Notes: generated from the sequence alone by a model not told the origin. Positions 47,301-59,757 are shown, counted from the stretch's first letter. The stretch is DNA of 64,000 bases from Pyrus communis (GCF_963583255.1 NC_084816.1:11829100-11893099); one strand, 5' to 3'. A program made the numbers and translations.

Positions 47301-47402
47301 TCCTGTCCTGCCTGCTGTGATTGCTATTAAGTGGAGGTAGAATCGTCTTTCTGCACTTCAGCTGCTATTGATCTCTCCGACTGCCCATTTAGGGATGCAA
47401 AA

Positions 47403-47700
47403 TCAGATTTTTTGATACTCGATTGAGGTCACAACTCCAATCTTCACTAATAAGGGTCGGCCTAGTATCATGTTATGGGGAGATGAGTCACTGATAATCA
47501 TGAAGGTCTGTGATGAGATAAGCAGTGGGATGGTGATGTTGAGTGTGATAGTGCCAATGACGGTTGAGGTAAGCCCGTTGAATTCGGTCAAGACCTCCGC
47601 CGTGCGTTGGATCGTGCTTTTTAGGCCCATCTTTTGGATGATTGACAGTTGTAGGATGTTGACTGAGCTGCTGTTGTCCACCATAATTCTGTCAACGATG
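47403..47700 (-). pseudogene. Gypsy retropepsin remnant
   Basis: The frame reads VDNSSSVNILQLSIIQKMGL at the N-terminus, where the family has a VD(T/S)GSS-like active site, and ends SSPHNMILGRPLL, the typical retropepsin NxILGRP.L box. The active site is altered (DNSSS). Confidence 0.75.
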
Positions 47701-48334
47701 ACGTGGGCCAGTTGAATAGAAATCAGCCAAGGCGTTATCGTAGGGAAAGTCTACTCCCTCAGCGTCTTGCTCAGTGAAGCCGATAATTGGTCCAGGTACA
47801 TCATTGATGGCTTGAACCTGATAGACCGATCTCGCATGTTGGATCTTCCTTTTCTTGGAATTGTTGGTGGCCCCCAGATGCTCGAGTTCAGCAAAGATTC
47901 TGTTGATTCGGATTGTCTTAGTTAGGGGTTTGGCATCGGCATTTGCTTCTCGCCTTAGCCGGGCAACTGGTCTGTTGACATACTGGTCACACTTGCTTTC
48001 CTTCACTAGCTGTTCAAGGTATGTTTTCCACATTGTGCAGTCGTTAGTTGCGTGCCCATGACCTCTATGGAATGTGCAGTACTTTGTCTGGTCTTTCTTA
48101 GAGGTGTCCCCCTTATAGTTAGCAACAGGTTCAACCACGGTTTATCCTTGAGGTCACGAAGGATCTTGCTGATCGGGACTGAGAACCTGGTGTATATCTT
48201 AGGTGCTTTACTTCCCTTTGTTGAGGACTGGTCCTTCCGTTTATCTCCTGGCTTGCTTTTAATGTTGACCGGTTTATCGCTCGCCTTCTTCTGAGTTGGT
48301 TTCGCGGTTCTACAAGGTTGCTTAGGCGGCTTTT
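47692..48334 (-). pseudogene. Tat gag C-terminal part
   Basis: The minus strand carries YCTFHRGHGHATNDC, the shortened zinc-binding block of Tat/Ogre gag, then LEQLVKESKCDQYV and an Arg-rich linker. Upstream, gag is cut at 48334 by the inserted solo LTR and continues beyond 50245. Confidence 0.75.
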
Positions 48335-50239
48335 TGATAGGAGCATATTTATGCTACTTAGTTATGTTATTTCCTTACATTTAGTAAGCTAATTACTACT
48401 TATTATAGTGTTTTGAGCTATTTTCGTTTGTTTGTAGGTCCTAATGACAAACTTGGCAAGAAAAGGCAATTTTGAGCCTTTTAGAGCAGTTTTGGGCTTA
48501 TTTTGGATAGCTTGTATATGGAGCAACATGGATGGACGAATTTGGAGTCAAAAGAGGTTAGAAACATGCTACAAAGAAGAAGAGGAAAGTTCATGACAAA
48601 GAAGATAAGGAAAGTGCAAGAAAAGAGGAAACATTATCCAAAACCTTATCCAACCTTATCTTATCCAAACCTTATCCTATCTTATCCTAACCTAATCTTG
48701 TTCCACCTTAATCCTAGCTGCAAGTGGACCTAAAAACCTAATTTCTAGAAGCCCTATCTGACCCTAAAAGGGTGCCGCACCTCCCCCCCTTTTTTATGCC
48801 TTCTAGAACACCCAAAATCAGCCATAAAACACTTAGTTTCTAGAAGGCCCAATTTTGGACGAAAATTCTTAAACCTTTTTCTGATTGGATTTTGATTTTA
48901 TTTGGCCCTTTTTCTCTTGGATTTGGATTGTATAAGTCCATATTTGAGATTAATTGGACTATGACTTAATTCCTAAAACCCTTGCCGCAACTTAGGGGCC
49001 CTAAACACTTGTATCAGCTAGGTTTAACCCTAAATCTGATTGCTAGGGTTTCAGCCATGCTATATATATATATATGTCTATTATTGTGCCGCACCCACTT
49101 AGACACCCTAGGCAGCCATTAAACATTGACTTCATTCATCCATTCACATCATTCACCATTCATTCAGAATTAGACCTTTGTGCCGCAAGTCCTAGGGAGA
49201 AGAAGGAGTGCCGTGGCTTCCATAGGAGAAAGACCATCTTGTGCCGCAAGAAATTTGCATCCATTGGAGACTTTCAGAGTTCTTTCTTCCCTTGTTTCGT
49301 TTCCATGTTTATTTTAATTTGCTTTTCAATTGTTATGAACATGTGTAACTAAGTTTTTCTTAGTTAGGGGTGAATTCGAAACCATGGGCATATGTTTTAT
49401 ATGAATTGATTTCCTCCAGATTTTGTTACTTGAATTGTGGATGTGATTTACTTAATTGATTTATTGAGAACTTGTTCTTGTGTGTTGATTAAGGATGCAT
49501 ACTTAGTTTTCATACACGAATTTGATGCTAGGATATAAGGAAATTTCACCTAATCGTTATGACCTTATATTCATAAGTAGTGGAAATCACTAGTCATGAT
49601 TGTATTAAGTAAATTCTAGGCAAGAGTATCATGCAATTCATAGTTACGAATGCCTAGTCAATGCTTAGGGTTTTCAAAAAGCTTAATGATCTTTGATTTT
49701 ATCTCTATTATGCAGTTCATGTAGGGAATTTGATAAGAATAATTTGATTGTCGATGCGTATTCCATCCAATTCAATGAAACTAGGAAAATCTGAAAGTTA
49801 ATTTGTGCTTTTCACAATTAATTTGGGGCATTGTCATTCATGGTTTAAAGGGATCAAATCTGGAAATCAATTTGTGTTACATATGTGCATGTGTGGAGAA
49901 GGACCCCCTAACTAGCCTTTTTCCCATTCAATTCACCTAGTTTAGTGCCTAATCTGTTTAGTTTACAATCTGTCCATTTTAATTAATTTCGTCCAAATCA
50001 CCCTTTAGAGTCTGATTTGAGTCTATTTGAGTGTTTTGGGCTGTTTTGAGTCTTTTTAAGTTGTTTTGAGTCACATAGGTCTAGGTAAGTGTTTTAAAGT
50101 TTAATTTTGTGTTTTTAAGTCAGTTTAGAGTAGATTAGCATCGCTATTTAATCCCCAGTTAGAATGATCCCTACTTGCATTTATACTACAATTGTCACAA
50201 ATAGGGTTTAATTTGTGTGTCAACATAATTTTCACACCA
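48335..50239. mobile_element. Solo LTR (1.9 kb) inserted in the Tat gag
   Basis: Starts TGATAGGAGCATATTTATG and ends TTTTCACACCA. It is flanked by a perfect CTTTT duplication (48330-48334 and 50240-50244). No internal retroelement sequence is present, so this is a solo LTR left by LTR-LTR recombination. Same family as 60382-62712: both start TGATAGGAGCATATT and share AGGGTTTTAATTTGTGTG-like ends. It contains short frames with no domain. Confidence 0.85.
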
Positions 50240-50244
50240 CTTTT

Positions 50245-51960
50245 GGGGAGGGCTTTTCCTCATCCTAGAGTAAGTGCTTTTCTGCCAAAGCATAAGAGTT
50301 TGCCAGGGATAGGTTCTCGCCCATAATTAATTCTCCAAAGAAAGGGTGATCTGTTAGGAGCTCTTTCGAAAAGATGAGCATGCGATGCTGTCATCGCATC
50401 CGACAATCTTCACCTTCTCCGCCTTGAATCTTTTGGCATAAGGGCAGAGTGACTCTTTCGAGTCCTTCTTCATGTTGAAGAGGTGGTCAGACTTTTTTTT
50501 AATCAAGCAGTAGGACGAATATTCCTGAGTGAAAACCAAGGAAAGTTTGTTGAATTTCCAGATCGAACGTGACGGCAGGGTGGGGAACCAGTCTTGCGCT
50601 TCGCCTTGGAACGTCGTGGCAAAGATCTTGCACATGAGAGTGTCATTGTTGTCGTAGAGGGTTATGGCACTTCAGTAGTGCATGAAATGCTTATTTGGAT
50701 ATTCATCTCTTTTGAACAAGGTGAAATGCGGTGGGCTAAACTTTCGCGGTGGCTCCATCTGCTCGATCTTGTCTACAAAGGGTGACCTGCTCAAGTTGGC
50801 CACATATCTTCGAAGGGCATTGTTGGTAGTATCAATGCCCTATAATCCACGTAACTGCTCTGCTACGAACCTTTGTACTTACTCATGGATTTGAGCCTGG
50901 TAAGGCAGTAGAGCCTTCAGCTGCCTCCGATGTTGACCTACTGGTCCATGATGTTCTTCGGCATGTTCTGCTTATCTGTGCCGCGGTTACTGTGCACGTG
51001 GTTTGCCATGTGCTACTCACCGTCGCTCTAGGCGGGGGGCTGCCAATGGAACTTGAGCTGGACTGCTCATGTGCTCTTCTCTAGGCGTCAAGCGGTTGCC
51101 TACTCCATTGCTTCGTAAGAGGATTTGCTTGTGGGCATAGCCTCGTGTGGATGCTTTGCCTGGAATGTCTCGAGTGCTTGTCGGAGTATGGACCCAACCT
51201 CAAATGTACACTGACTCATGAGCCGAGTTGGGAATGAACACTTATCTGCATATCTAGGCGGGTTAAGACATTTCCCTAAGGGCCCAAACGAGAGTGCATA
51301 CTACTCGAACGCACGATTCATGGTAGGCTGAGCGGTCCTTTGCTGGGGCGTCGTTGAAATAAGTCACGTTCTTCTGCCCTTGTCTTACTTTGGGACACCT
51401 TGTCTGGGGTGTGTTGCATCTCGATGCGCTCGAGGAGTTAGTTTACCAAGGTGGTCTGTTGCGCGAGGGCGTTCGTCAAATTGGCGACCTGCTAGGGCAG
51501 GTGGTACTTGCCATTTGGATTGGAAGAGTCTAGAAAATAGGCATCTCTATGTGTGGTGTAAGTATAGTGGACCGGTGCCTGCTGGCCTTGAGCCTGTATG
51601 ACCGTGAGCCCTTCTGGCTATTGGGTTACCATATTATGGCTTGCTAGCTGAGTGGCTTAGGCTTAGGCCCGTTGAGCTGCTTGGCTGGCAGTAGCTGCCA
51701 CGTTCCGGGCCTCCTGCCCATGGGCTTGGAAATGGACCTAGGCCTTTTGCCTAGGGTTTGGTAGGGTATGGCGCTGCAAGGGTAGCGGTGCTGGGAGTGG
51801 CGCCGTGGCCTGGTGGCCTTGCCATGGCTGTTGGGCCATTGTGGTGGTGGTAGTGGCACGGCTTCACGGCGGTAGGGCTTCTCCTACCGTGGCGTTGAGC
51901 CTTGGGGATCTCCGTCGTGGGCTATGTCTTCATCTCTACTCTCCGGTCCAAATCCTTGCA
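50245..51960 (-). pseudogene. Tat gag N-terminal and core part
   Basis: The minus-strand frame 50635-50354 reads IFATTFQGEAQDWFPTLPSR...FTQEYSSYC...HLFNMKKDSKESLCPYAKRF, the retrotransposon gag core (A..WF..L...I..W..L...F...Y...). Further upstream (about 51860-51640) is a Pro/Arg-rich N-terminal region. Several stops and frameshifts break it. Confidence 0.7.
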
Positions 51961-51966
51961 CTTAGG

Positions 51967-53686
51967 TGAAGGAAATATTTGTGAAAACAAGTTCATTTGA
52001 GCAACATCTATGCATGATATTAACAATTAAAAGGCAGAATCATGCTTGTATGCACTAAAAAACAAAACTTAACCCATGAAATTCAAAGCCTAGTAGTTAT
52101 GGTGAACCAAGACTTAACTTAAAACAAAGTGAGTTAAGAAATGTTATACCTTTGTTGATTCCTCGTTGCATAAGCAAAGGTTAATCACCCAAGAGAAAAG
52201 GGTCTTCATTCCTTTCTTCTTAGCTCCATGGATTTCTTGGAGGAGGATGGTAGAATGGATTCCCCAAGTACCCAAAATAGAGAACCTCTAAGTCTCCACA
52301 CCAAGGAGAGCATTGATGAAAAGATGAGTGACCTTGGATGAAATAGATGCTAGTAATTTCTCCAAGGTGGCCAGCCTCTTAGAGAGAAAATGAGAGCCTA
52401 TGTTCTCATCTTTTTCTCCAAAAGAAACCCTAAGGATGAAATGGCTATAGAGTTGCCTTTATACCACCTCACAATGGAGTGGCAAACTTGCAATTAAGCC
52501 AAGTTTACTACCCCTCACTCTTATGGCTGGCCATATTGGGTTCTTTGGGCTTTGAGGCCCTTTATGTTTCAAGTTGTTAGACAACTTGAGTTAATGGGCT
52601 TGACATTCAAATCCCATTGGGCCTTGCGGCCCAAAACTAACTCGAGGTCTATAACGAACATATTCGTTTGATTAATTAACATATTAATTAATCCTAGCCA
52701 TAAATAATTTAACCATTTAATTATCCTTACTCATCTCTGTTGTTTCTTCAATCTCTACCTTACTCGATGTACAATCCATTATGTTCCTTTTAGCTAGGCA
52801 GTGGGCGATTAGAACTCTTCAATTCAATTGTGAAGTGAAACTTACTTTCAATTCTCCCTTTATTGATTATACATCTTTACGACTTCCACAAACCATGAGT
52901 GACACATAGCAATATGTCATGGGTACCCAGGCTAATCAGAAGAGGTGGAGAACTTATTCAGTTTAGGATTATAATGCAATACGATCTTTCTCTAATACAA
53001 TACTCTTGACCACATTGTTTGGTTTGATAGTTTATTCATGTCTACTATCCAATGTGATTCTCTTACTTATACAATTACTTTGAACGTGATTTGGAACGAC
53101 TTCCTAAATCTCATTCATACTCTGGCCAGAGATTCTTAATCATATCATAGAGTATTCTCCCTTAAACGGTTTGAAGGTTAGAGATCCCTTATTGCACATT
53201 CACTTGCCTTCATGGCTAATGGGCTTAACCCTAACTATGCCATGACACTCTCTGACAGAGTGACTTTGACATAGCCAAAGATCAAGGACCTAACCACAAG
53301 ACAACTATGATGCCTCTGGTCAAAAGACTACTTTGCATTATCCCAACCATGAGTTCTCATTTGACATGAGTATGAGAACTCCTTGTTGATCGTGTTCAGT
53401 GGACTCATTTTCTATTGAGCACCTACATACTTGTCTTGGTGTCAGTCACACCAATGACTCGAGACCAGTTACTCTCTCTAAGAGAAGACATAGCACGTAC
53501 TGATCTTAACGGACTGTCAATGCCCAATTGGCAATCCTATGATCAAGAACGTTTAGGATATGTATAAGAAAGAGAATGGTCTCATGAATCTAACTTCTTT
53601 AGATCACATTCTTCCAATTACATATTCCTTGGACTTATCGTTTAAGCATATAACATTTATATGAGACAACTTAAACAATAATCTTT

Positions 53687-53722
<36 letters not shown>

Positions 53723-53795
53723 CTAGATTAGTTTAACATGTGAAATGTCTGTAAAATATCATCATATGATTGCCTTTTAGGGCATATTTCCAGCA
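51967..53795 (-). mobile_element. LTR-like insertion, probable solo LTR
   Basis: On the minus strand it starts TGCTGGAAATATGCCC (53795) and ends CAAATATTTCCTTCA (51967), with matching TG...CA and similar GGAAATAT ends. It interrupts the region between the Tat primer site and gag. From recall, this start is typical of a widespread large non-autonomous LTR family. The flanks TTAGG and GTAGA do not give a clean target duplication. It carries an (AT)n run at 53692-53718. Non-coding. Confidence 0.6.
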
Positions 53796-53991
53796 GTAGA
53801 AGGTTCTGTTCGTCGTGGTTTCTGAATTTTCCACCATTGTATCCTTTCTACAGGGATTGATCAAGAAACTTTTCAAGGAAAAATTAATTGATACAACGTG
53901 TGAGAAATTCAATGTAACAGAAAATTCAAGAAACCAAATAAGAGAAGCTTCTTCAAGTATTTTGAATTAGCTTTCAATGAAAGCACCAATT

Positions 53992-54584
53992 TGTCGATGG
54001 AAATTTCCACCGTCTTCAGTCTTGACGAAAATGCACCTGCAAAACAATCAAAAACCTAAGCCTCACGCGCCCACAGGTTGGGGGGGGGGGGTTAGGTCAA
54101 TGGATCTCCGATGCCTAAGTTAGTTTCTCTAAGAGAGTAAAGTTTAGGGCTTTTTTAGGGTTGCAAAAGCCCTAAAAATGTGGTAGAATATGAGGTATTT
54201 ATAGGGTTAGGGCCGGCCATATAGTGTTTAATGGAGAGATATTCTCTAAATATTCCCAAGATATTTAATAGGTGATAATATCTTGAGATAATGGGGTAAT
54301 TATCCCTAATTGATTTAAATTAGGATTACTTACTTGATTGGAGTCGATCTTCAATTAGGAATGTATTAAAGATAGGGTTTGGGTAATTAATCTTTATCTT
54401 TAATTCCTTGCCAAAGGCAGGTGAGCTGTGGGCAATTGTGTTCAGCTGCTGAGACCTGCAGAGGTGTGAGCTACTCATGGAAGCATTTAAGAAGCCTGCC
54501 CATTTATTAAGGGCAATCTTGTCTTTCTTGAATAAAAATTCACGTGTCGACTCTAGAATATTTGGGATTATTTTAGGCTCCACA
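53992..54584 (-). repeat. 5' LTR of the Tat-type element
   Basis: 593 bp homologue of 41194-41803. It is followed on the minus strand by the primer binding site (53991 downward). Confidence 0.9.
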
Positions 54585-54587
54585 GTT

Positions 54588-54770
54588 ATGAGTGATGTTA
54601 GGAAGACTAAATTTGTATATAAAATTTTGTAAACTAAATGATGTGTAAGTTGATGATTGGTTCATTACTGAAACATTGATAAACGAGCTCATTTCCTATT
54701 GGTGACACATCATTTAGTTTGCAAATTTTGTCTACAATTTAATCTTCCTAGCATTACTCTCTAAATATTA
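54588..54770. mobile_element. Foldback MITE abutting the Tat element
   Basis: Starts GAGTGATGTTAGGAAGACTA and ends AATCTTCCTAGCATTACTC. AAACTAAATGATGTGT and ACACATCATTTAGTTTG-like blocks are inverted counterparts. It starts within bases of the GTTAT duplication of the Tat element, so that element inserted at or into this MITE's edge. Confidence 0.7.
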
Positions 54771-57024
54771 CAGTACTCAATACTTTAATGTCAAATATTA
54801 GCTAGAGGTAAAAGGAGTAAAATTAAATATTGAATAGATTAAAGTAATAACCCTTCTATGCTCTTTTCTTTACCATAACGATTAAACACTACTTGCAAGA
54901 TTAGCCAAAACTACGGAGATAAGGTGCAGGTTTCTAAGGCTCAAGCTAGCTAAGATTGTGATGTTGAGCATAAAAGTTGTACATAGCGATCTAAGACTAA
55001 GAGTTCCATGTGGAAGGGAGCTAGCTCGCTCGAAGGATCAAATCATCAAATTAATGTAAGATAAGATCTAGAGATACATGTTTTTGACACATTGTTTTTG
55101 TAAAATCCACTCCTTAATATAGTGATCTAAGAATTCCATGTGGAAGGGCTTTAGCTCGCTTGAAGGATCAAACCTAAGATAGGATCTAGAGAGATTGCTT
55201 TTGGCACACGTTTTTTTTTGCGAAATTTACTCCGTAATATACCTCAACGATCCGGTTGTCTATCATCAAATTATGTTCGTCAAATTACCTAGGGCGGCAT
55301 CAATTTTATCTATCACATAAAGAAGTTTGTTGACTATTATACGCGTGTGTTGAGAGTGTTGGCAATGGCTATCTTGTGCCGCACAAGAATATCCATAAAG
55401 TAATCTCACACTCATCTTTTCATGTTCTTGAGTTGAAACTGGTAGAGTTGTTAAATTAAGAACTCTAAGACCAGGATTAAGTGAATGAATTTAAACAAAT
55501 TAATACCGGCAAGTTCTGAAGAAAACTTAGATTTGATATCTTTTATGGTCAATGGGATGTCAATTTTAAAATGTGGATTAGGCATTATGCTGCATCAATT
55601 TGTAACTTCTATAAATGAAAAGTCAAGTCTTCGAACTGCATGTCACTTAATAATATAATTTGATAGTATTCATTTTTATCTGAAAGTGAGAGATTTTAGG
55701 TTCTAATCTCTCGTAAATGACGAATTCAATATCAAATTAGGTTGTTCATTGTATGACTTAGCTGAACTTATCCTCATTCTAATGTAAAAATTTCAATGTA
55801 CTCAGAAAAACAAAAAAAAAACAAAAAAGGTCTTCGAGCTGCCTTTATTTTTTGTGGCATCAGTTGTGTGTCATTACTGATTGTTGCTTTCTTGTCGTCG
55901 ATTTTTTTTTTTTTCATACTTATTACTCAATGTTGAGTACTAATCTTTTGATTTTGTTTAATAATATTTTTTTAACAAATGTTTTATTATTTTAAAAAAT
56001 AATAGATATGCTTTTAATTTTTCTTAGATTTTAAAAAGTAAAGAACACGTGGCTTTTTTTATTAAACTAAATTAGAAAGTGAGTACTCATTATATACCAC
56101 ATGACGTAGTTGTTGATAATTGAAGTTTTACTTAAATTATAATTAATGTACTTATTTTTTTATTGATTATACGTCACATAATTTATAAATTAATCTAAAA
56201 AACTAATTTACATAACATTACTCGAATTATAACTATGCTAACGCATGTAAAAGCAATAAAAACATCATCAACAATCCAGTAGGGTCATATGGTGGAATCT
56301 TCTTCTTGAATTTTGGTTTGATTTATATTTAATGTGGATGCTTTCCTTTGTTGTGGAAAACTTTTGTTACATGATTTGGTCAGAAATTTCTATATCTCGT
56401 GCTATATCTCATCCCACTAAGAAGGATAAAGGAACTAACTAAAATAGTGGAGTACGATGGCACATTTGTCTGCAACCTTAGATTTGTTGTTGTTGAAGGC
56501 AAGTGGAATCAGTATTTTGACAAGTGGCCCCTTGCACGCCAAGTTGGCACCATGTGCCACCGAAAGAAATTATAAAAAGTCTCTTTGGCTGAATATACCA
56601 TATTAAATGCATCAAGTAGAAGAATAACTAAAGAACAAAATTTGAGAGTGTCGACGTTTAATTGGATATATGTGCGCTACATCAATAAATTGATAAAATA
56701 TTTAACAAACGTAGACAATATGGATTGACGGATGGTGGTAAAGCTTGGAGACAGTAATTGATTAATTCTAGAATTGAGGGATGTAAATGAGGAGCGAGGT
56801 ACACATTTAGAATCATAATCTAGTGATATTTTTATTTATTTGTAAGTGAAAGGTCTTATATTCGATTATCATCAAATATGAATTTAAACAACATTATTAT
56901 TAACTCATTGTAAGATTTAACACATACCCCACTCTCTTAGTGTGTAAATAAAGTATCTTGTGTTAAAAAAAAAAATGAGGAACCAGGTCAATTTCAAAAA
57001 TCATTCGTGATGAAAAAAGGGTCC

Positions 57025-57070
<46 letters not shown>

Positions 57071-57221
57071 ATATTATAACTATTTCACTACAGTAAAAAG
57101 CAACCATGTGCTAACAAAAAATTTGAAGCATCTAACAAACCCAACTCAACCCAACACCACACACAATTATTATTCACCCACAATCAAAACTCAATACTAA
57201 TAAATATATTGAGCTTCAGTT
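54771..57221. other. Gene-free spacer with an internal tandem duplication
   Basis: No gene was recognised. 54986-55119 and 55121-55245 are direct copies offset by about 134 bp (GATCTAAGA...TTCCATGTGGAAGGG, AGCTCGCT.GAAGGATCAAA, GATCTAGAGA). A pure (AT)n run lies at 57029-57064. Confidence 0.55.
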
Positions 57222-57229
57222 GAGAAATC

Positions 57230-58613
57230 TAGACTTGACATTCTTATCGTGTTTTTCGTGTTCGTATTATTTTCGTGTCATACTCGATATCTTAACGGGT
57301 CGTTTCGTGTAACACTAGTCAAAATAAACAAGTAATATGACCTGACCTGTTACCTGTTAAAAAAATATATTTTAAACCAATAAATAATCAAATGAAAAAA
57401 AAAAACTTAATTAGTATACACATACCACATTGTCACATAAATATTAATTCAAAATATAACAACACATTTGTCTTTCAAGTAGCACATAAATATTAATTAA
57501 TGTAGAAGTGTGGAAAATAAAAAATAATATATATATATATATATATGTATAGAAACCCTCATAATAATAAGCTTTACAATTTTTGAGAATGGCTTAACTT
57601 TGAAATTTGCTATTATAATCACATAAACTACAGACCAAAATTTAACCATTGATTGTCTATTACATTTACGTTCCATTCTTCTCACCAAATTTTGTCTTTT
57701 TAAGATTTTGTTTTTTGAAAACATGATCTTTTATAGGATGTAGGAAGATGAACGGTTTAGATTGTTGATATTATACTCAGAGTTTTATCGTTAGTGAAAA
57801 TATTGCTTGGAGTTTATAAAGTCTCTAGGACCTCAATGACTCAAATTATCAAACGCTTGCACATGAATTATATGTGTAATGTACAACTATATATATATCT
57901 TTTATGCGAGAAAGATGATGAAATAAGAGCGACAAATGCTAACGTGATATCAACGACTCGTGCTGTTCATTTTTCTACATTTGCTAAAAAGATAATGTTT
58001 TCAAAAAAGAAAATCTGAAAAAACGAAATTTGGTGAGAAGAAATAGCATAAACGCAATCGACGGTTAAATATAAATTTAAGAAATATGGATTATGGTGTC
58101 GGGTTTCGAAGTTGATAAAACATTCATGAGTATGACCATATGAGAGAGAGTAAAAAACTTTGTTAGGCCGTTGACTCTGAAATTGAAAGTCTGTCTTTTT
58201 ACTTTACTAATACTATGTTAGTTGATTTGAATTTTGGACAATAGGTCAAGTAAAATTTATCCCAGTAATGATAATAAGAAACTCACATAATAAAATAAAT
58301 AAATAAATAAAACCTAACTTTTTTAACTTATCTAGAATAATAATACAATAATATTTATTTAGTATACAATATGTATACTATGGCTATTGTATTTTATAGT
58401 AAGTATTTTAGGTAGTATAACTTTAAAATCATCAAAATAATTTTTTTTCTTAACAGGTCGAAATAGGTAACCCACGACTTACACATGTGTAAAACCGTTA
58501 ATGACCCGTTATTTACGGGTGACCCGACAACGACCTGATTAGTTATTGTGTTAACCTAGAACCCGTTGTTTTTGTGTCATGTTAATAGGTCGTGTAAGAA
58601 ATTACCAAGTCTA
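57230..58613. mobile_element. hAT-like non-autonomous element
   Basis: Ends TAGACTTG...CAAGTCTA, with further imperfect inversion (TAGACTTGACATTCTTA against TAGACTTGGTAATTTCTTA). A perfect 8-bp duplication GAGAAATC flanks it (57222-57229 and 58614-58621), the hAT signature. Subterminal regions are rich in ACCCGTTA/GGTCGT motifs. Inside, 57640-57735 and 57975-58075 form a second inverted pair (TTCTTCTCACCAAATTT and its complement), so another foldback may be nested here. There is no transposase. Confidence 0.8.
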
Positions 58614-58954
58614 GAGAAATCTCTCAATGTAAATACATTCATGGGACTGACTCTACATTGTATTTCAACGATCCAACCATTTATCTTTTTGGTCTTCTTT
58701 TAAAAATTATCTCTAGTAGTAGATATTTAAGTTTTTTTATTTTTTTTTATTTTTTATTTTTTTTTATTTGAAACATCATTTACTTTCTTCATTGCAATTA
58801 ATGCCATAAAAGTTTTGGATTTCTTTAATTTTGCTAAGATTTGAATTGAAATATAAACTCTTTGGATCATTGTAAAGGTTACGAAATGCATCCCACGAAG
58901 TGTCCCTTAGATATTAAATAGAAGAAACGGTTAACAAATAAGGGTTTCTTTAAG

Positions 58955-59200
58955 ACTTGGCAATTTGTTACATGACCTGTTAACCCGACCCAAAACAACA
59001 TGAATTTGATGTGTTTCGGATCAACACGTAACTACTTCGATCATTATCGGGTCACACATTAAGACCATGTGACTAATGGGTTCTTAACATTTTTACCCGT
59101 TGGTAACCCATCGCAACTTGTTAAGAAAAAAATTAGTTTGATAATTTTAAACTACTAAAATTAGTTAGGCACGCAATTTAGGACTACCTATATGGGCCTA
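58955..59200. mobile_element. Truncated relative of the hAT-like element
   Basis: Starts AAGACTTGGCAATTTGTTAC followed by ATGACCTGTTAACCCGACC, matching the right terminal region of 57230-58613 read inward. ACCCGTTGGTAACCCATCG follows further on. The other end was not found. Confidence 0.55.
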
Positions 59201-59397
59201 CTGACACCTTTTTTGCTGAAAGCCAGCTTTTCACCCTTAATCTGCTCAAATCGTTTTTCACGTTGACAAGTGTCTCTTGTCCTTGTTGGCTCAAAACAAA
59301 CAAGTATTTTTTTTTTTTATAAAACCCATCGTATGTTTTCATTTCAACTTGGTTGTACAAATTTTATCTTTGTAGTGAGAGAATGCATTCGAAGATT

Positions 59398-59510
59398 CCA
59401 ATGATGGGATAAATGATAGATAAGCTTGCATCTTCTATGTGGGGATGCACATATCTCCTATTTGCGTTAACTTATCTTCATCATATAAATTTAACAATTG
59501 GAGTTCACCA
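59398..59510. repeat. One arm of the 33626-type foldback element
   Basis: CAATGATGGGATAAATGATA, GGGGATGCACATAT and TTTAACAATTGGAGTT match 33626-33735. Only one arm is present; it ends where the plastid-derived segment begins. Confidence 0.6.
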
Positions 59511-59513
59511 CTG

Positions 59514-59544
59514 CATGGCTGACTGGCGATTACTAGTGATTCCG

Positions 59545-59584
<40 letters not shown>

Positions 59585-59604
59585 GACGAGTTTTTGGAGT
59601 TAGC
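59514..59604 (-). pseudogene. rrn16: Plastid 16S rRNA fragment
   Basis: The minus strand reads GCTAACTCCAAAAACTCGTC, CAGTTCGGATTGTAGGCTGC, AACTCGCCTACATGAAGCCG and CTAGTAATCGCCAGTCAGCC. This is the 3' domain of 16S rRNA before helix 44. All the differences I can see from the plastid sequence as remembered are C-to-T or G-to-A, as expected from decay of methylated nuclear DNA. Confidence 0.85.
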
Positions 59605-59620
59605 CATTATATCACGTGTG

Positions 59621-59757
59621 CCTCCCTTTGGGGCTTCGACTCTCACATAAAGTTCTTGTTTCAGTAATTCAAATGTAGGAGACGGCTTTTTACTAGTAAA
59701 TCGATATTCAAAATCATTCCATTGTGGATTCCTTTCTCTATCAAAGTATCGTAGTTC
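59621..59757 (-). pseudogene. ndhH: Plastid ndhH fragment
   Basis: The minus frame contains [20 protein letters not shown] and [13 protein letters not shown], the near C-terminal part of NdhH (NADH dehydrogenase-like complex, 49-kDa-type subunit). The frame is fused upstream to rpoB and downstream to rRNA sequence. Confidence 0.85.

Larger units (their letters stand above)
41194..54584 (-). mobile_element. Ty3/gypsy element of the Tat/Grande type, 13.4 kb, decayed
   Basis: The LTRs (41194-41803 and 53992-54584) start TGTGGAGCC and end CATCGACA on the minus strand. A perfect 5-bp target duplication GTTAT flanks the element (41189-41193 and 54585-54589). The primer site after the 5' LTR reads TTGGTGCTTTCATTG, usual for this lineage; the polypurine tract TGTGGGGGCATT precedes the 3' LTR. 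Gag and pol remnants lie on the minus strand, and an extra ORF lies on the plus strand between pol and the 3' LTR, with a tandem array beside it. This layout is characteristic of Tat-lineage (Grande/Ogre-like) elements. Much of RT and all recognisable integrase are missing. Confidence 0.9.
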
